Shown piece after piece: positions 20,216 to 21,680 of a stretch of 21,680 nucleotides of DNA; position 1 is the first letter of the stretch, and every line of letters begins with the position of its first letter. The translations under genes and the position numbers were made by a program. The notes under the pieces were generated by a model that searched no databases, was not told where the DNA came from, and was given only the letters and a program-made list of their open reading frames with translations. Source of the stretch: Planctomycetota bacterium (GTDB taxonomy: Bacteria > Planctomycetota > Planctomycetia > Pirellulales > Lacipirellulaceae); NCBI GenBank assembly GCA_022614705.1, contig JAKEIB010000311.1:1-21680 (forward strand). Direction: 5' to 3'.

Positions 20216-21640
20216 CTAATCACCTGAGAGACCGCAGTATAGTTGCCATCCACTTATCGCGCTAATCGTCACGAGAATAATCGCCGAAATGATTCCGGCC
20301 AACAGCATCCACCAGCCGGTACGATACAGCGGCGGCAATTGGAAGTTGAGGTAGAGCGCCGCGAACATAGCGACCGCTATGCCGGCGTTGGTTGCCAGGA
20401 AGGAAACGATCGCGGTGAGCGTGGTGAAGTTGACATTGCTCCATACCAAACAGGTTGTTGCCAACAGCACGTAGATGCAAATCCCGAGCTGCAATTTGCC
20501 ATACGATATCTGCCGCTTCGGCCAGATGGCGGTCAGGAACTCGTGCGTCACGCGGGCATAAATCTGCGGATACGCCTGCAGCGTGCCCCACAATGCAGCC
20601 AGCACGCACACATAGTAAACCCATACTAGCGCCGGATGAATGTTGGCCCAAATCGCACCTTGCTCGGTAAGCAGACTCCAGCCTTCGAACACCGACTTCA
20701 GCTCGCCGGACTTGAGCCGCGGATAGAGCACGGCCGCACCGGCCAGCATGAACGAAGCGCTAACGATGAGCAGCACCGTGGCTCCGAGGCCAATGTCCCA
20801 GCGAAGCGGCGCAAGAAGGCGGCGAAGCCGTTTGGCGTCGCGCGAGTCGTTGGGCAAATAGTCACCCGGTTTTCCAGCGGCGGCTCGCTTGCGAATGGAA
20901 TCGATTTCCGAGCTGCCGCACAGGCCCCAGCGGTGAATGGCAATCCAGTTCGCATAAGCGACGTAACACATCACCGTGCCGCCGACGTAGCCGAACGTTG
21001 TGGTCATGGTAAGCAGCGGCTGCTGGCGGACGTCGGCCGGCGCCCAATCCGGAATCGGCGGCACGTATCCCACGCGGAGGAAACCGAGAAGCGCGGCCAG
21101 AAAATCGGGCCGCACCATCAGCGTTCCGGCAATCGTGCCGGCGACCAGCACGCCGCAGATAATCACCTGCTGACGTTCCAGCGACGCGAACGATACACCC
21201 GCGCCGAGCAACAGCGCAACGAGCACGAATGCCGTACCGAACAGGGACTTCCATCCATCGGGCGAGATTCCGAGCAGATTGGGCATCACGCTCGGATTCA
21301 CTTGCGCGATCAGCCGTTCCAACAAGAAGTACATGAGATCGCCGCTGGGTCGCGCGATGGCGGCCCACAACGGGCCAGCTGCGCCAAGCTCGAGCGCGAT
21401 GATCGTCAGCAGCAGCCAACCGCGCGGACCGGGCATCCGCGCGACGCGGGGGCCAAAGAGTTCGCCGCTCACGGCCGTATATCGGCCCATCAGATAGGTG
21501 ACGCAGATTCCCTTGACCAGCACGCTGGCCAGAACGAGCCACAGCAGGCTGTAGCCAGCCCACGAGCCCGCCTTCACGACGACGATATGGCCCATCGCAA
21601 TAAATCTGCAACATTGGCCTGGACAAGTACATAATATCAT
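20216..21640 (-). CDS. NRAMP-family-like divalent metal transporter, atypical N-terminus
   Basis: A polytopic membrane protein of up to 474 residues with about ten or eleven hydrophobic helices. The segment VVVKAGSWAGYSLLWLVLAS, then GRYTAVSGELFG and the later GYVGGTVMCYVAYANWIAIHRWG match the divergent NRAMP-like transporters of planctomycetes, which use the proton-coupled metal-transport fold. The usual TM1 region with a GPG/DPGN-type metal site is poor here: only CPGQCCRFIAMGHIVV precedes. ATG 21640 is used as start, but ATG 21595 is equally possible, and the frame stays open to the window edge, so a start beyond 21680 cannot be excluded. The canonical TM6 MPH motif is not seen, so metal specificity is uncertain. 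It converges with the BFD-like gene. Confidence 0.68.
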   Translation of the reverse strand: MILCTCPGQCCRFIAMGHIVVVKAGSWAGYSLLWLVLASVLVKGICVTYLMGRYTAVSGELFGPRVARMPGPRGWLLLTIIALELGAAGPLWAAIARPSGDLMYFLLERLIAQVNPSVMPNLLGISPDGWKSLFGTAFVLVALLLGAGVSFASLERQQVIICGVLVAGTIAGTLMVRPDFLAALLGFLRVGYVPPIPDWAPADVRQQPLLTMTTTFGYVGGTVMCYVAYANWIAIHRWGLCGSSEIDSIRKRAAAGKPGDYLPNDSRDAKRLRRLLAPLRWDIGLGATVLLIVSASFMLAGAAVLYPRLKSGELKSVFEGWSLLTEQGAIWANIHPALVWVYYVCVLAALWGTLQAYPQIYARVTHEFLTAIWPKRQISYGKLQLGICIYVLLATTCLVWSNVNFTTLTAIVSFLATNAGIAVAMFAALYLNFQLPPLYRTGWWMLLAGIISAIILVTISAISGWQLYCGLSGD

Positions 21641-21680
21641 GGGACAAGGCGCGCGCCATGAGCGTAGGCGCCTATTCGAC

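Noticed and set aside
20636..21634. 332-codon plus-strand reading frame opposite the NRAMP-like gene
   Set aside because: Antisense shadow; the minus strand encodes clear membrane helices with family motifs.

Overview
This 21.7 kb, GC-rich window looks like chromosomal DNA of a planctomycete, most likely of the Pirellulales type. That is an inference. It rests on the style of the proteins (CinA/NMN-adenylyltransferase fusion, zinc-ribbon GTPase with an FGE-like partner, ROK kinase, CstA, divergent NRAMP), on weak or absent Shine-Dalgarno sequences in front of many genes, on scattered single genes of larger systems (fliM, carA), and on the density of palindromic intergenic repeats. No rRNA, tRNA, CRISPR array, transposase or phage gene is visible.

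Layout. 1-756: 3' end of a beta-propeller-like protein. 757-1279: non-coding, hairpin-rich, starting with a boxA-like motif. 1280-2422 (-): CelD/BcsL-type GNAT protein. 2644-3777 (+): CinA-C/NMN-adenylyltransferase fusion. 3918-8377 (+): a run of housekeeping genes (ROK sugar kinase, folP, proA, fliM) separated by palindromic repeats. 8416-9035 (+): DUF433/DUF5615 toxin-antitoxin-like pair with its own extended -10 promoter. 9049-10884 (-): cstA. 11107-13427 (+): thioredoxin reductase with a good promoter, then carA. 13498-16926 (-): a four-gene unit read as coiled-coil protein, FGE/SUMF1-like protein, zinc-ribbon GTPase and small helical protein. 17208-17579 (+): small membrane protein. 17620-19724 (-): small protein, nucleotidyltransferase-fold protein and asnS in a tight operon. 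19802-20098 (+): BFD-type 2Fe-2S protein. 20216-21640 (-): NRAMP-like transporter with an atypical N-terminus.

The genes fall into core metabolism (NAD salvage, folate, proline, carbamoyl phosphate, Asn-tRNA, thiol redox), carbon and metal transport, one orphan flagellar switch gene, and accessory modules: two toxin-antitoxin-like pairs and the GTPase/FGE/coiled-coil unit. The last of these is the best candidate here for a poorly described multi-gene system.

The most striking non-genic signal is the set of palindromic elements. Three have the form GTAG-hairpin...hairpin-CTAC, the architecture of paired REP sequences (BIMEs). One lies just before carA, one inside carA where it is translated as 19 in-frame residues between the two domains, and one overlaps the carA stop codon. 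At least five other inverted-repeat types occupy intergenic gaps, and several abut or supply the stop codon of the gene before them.
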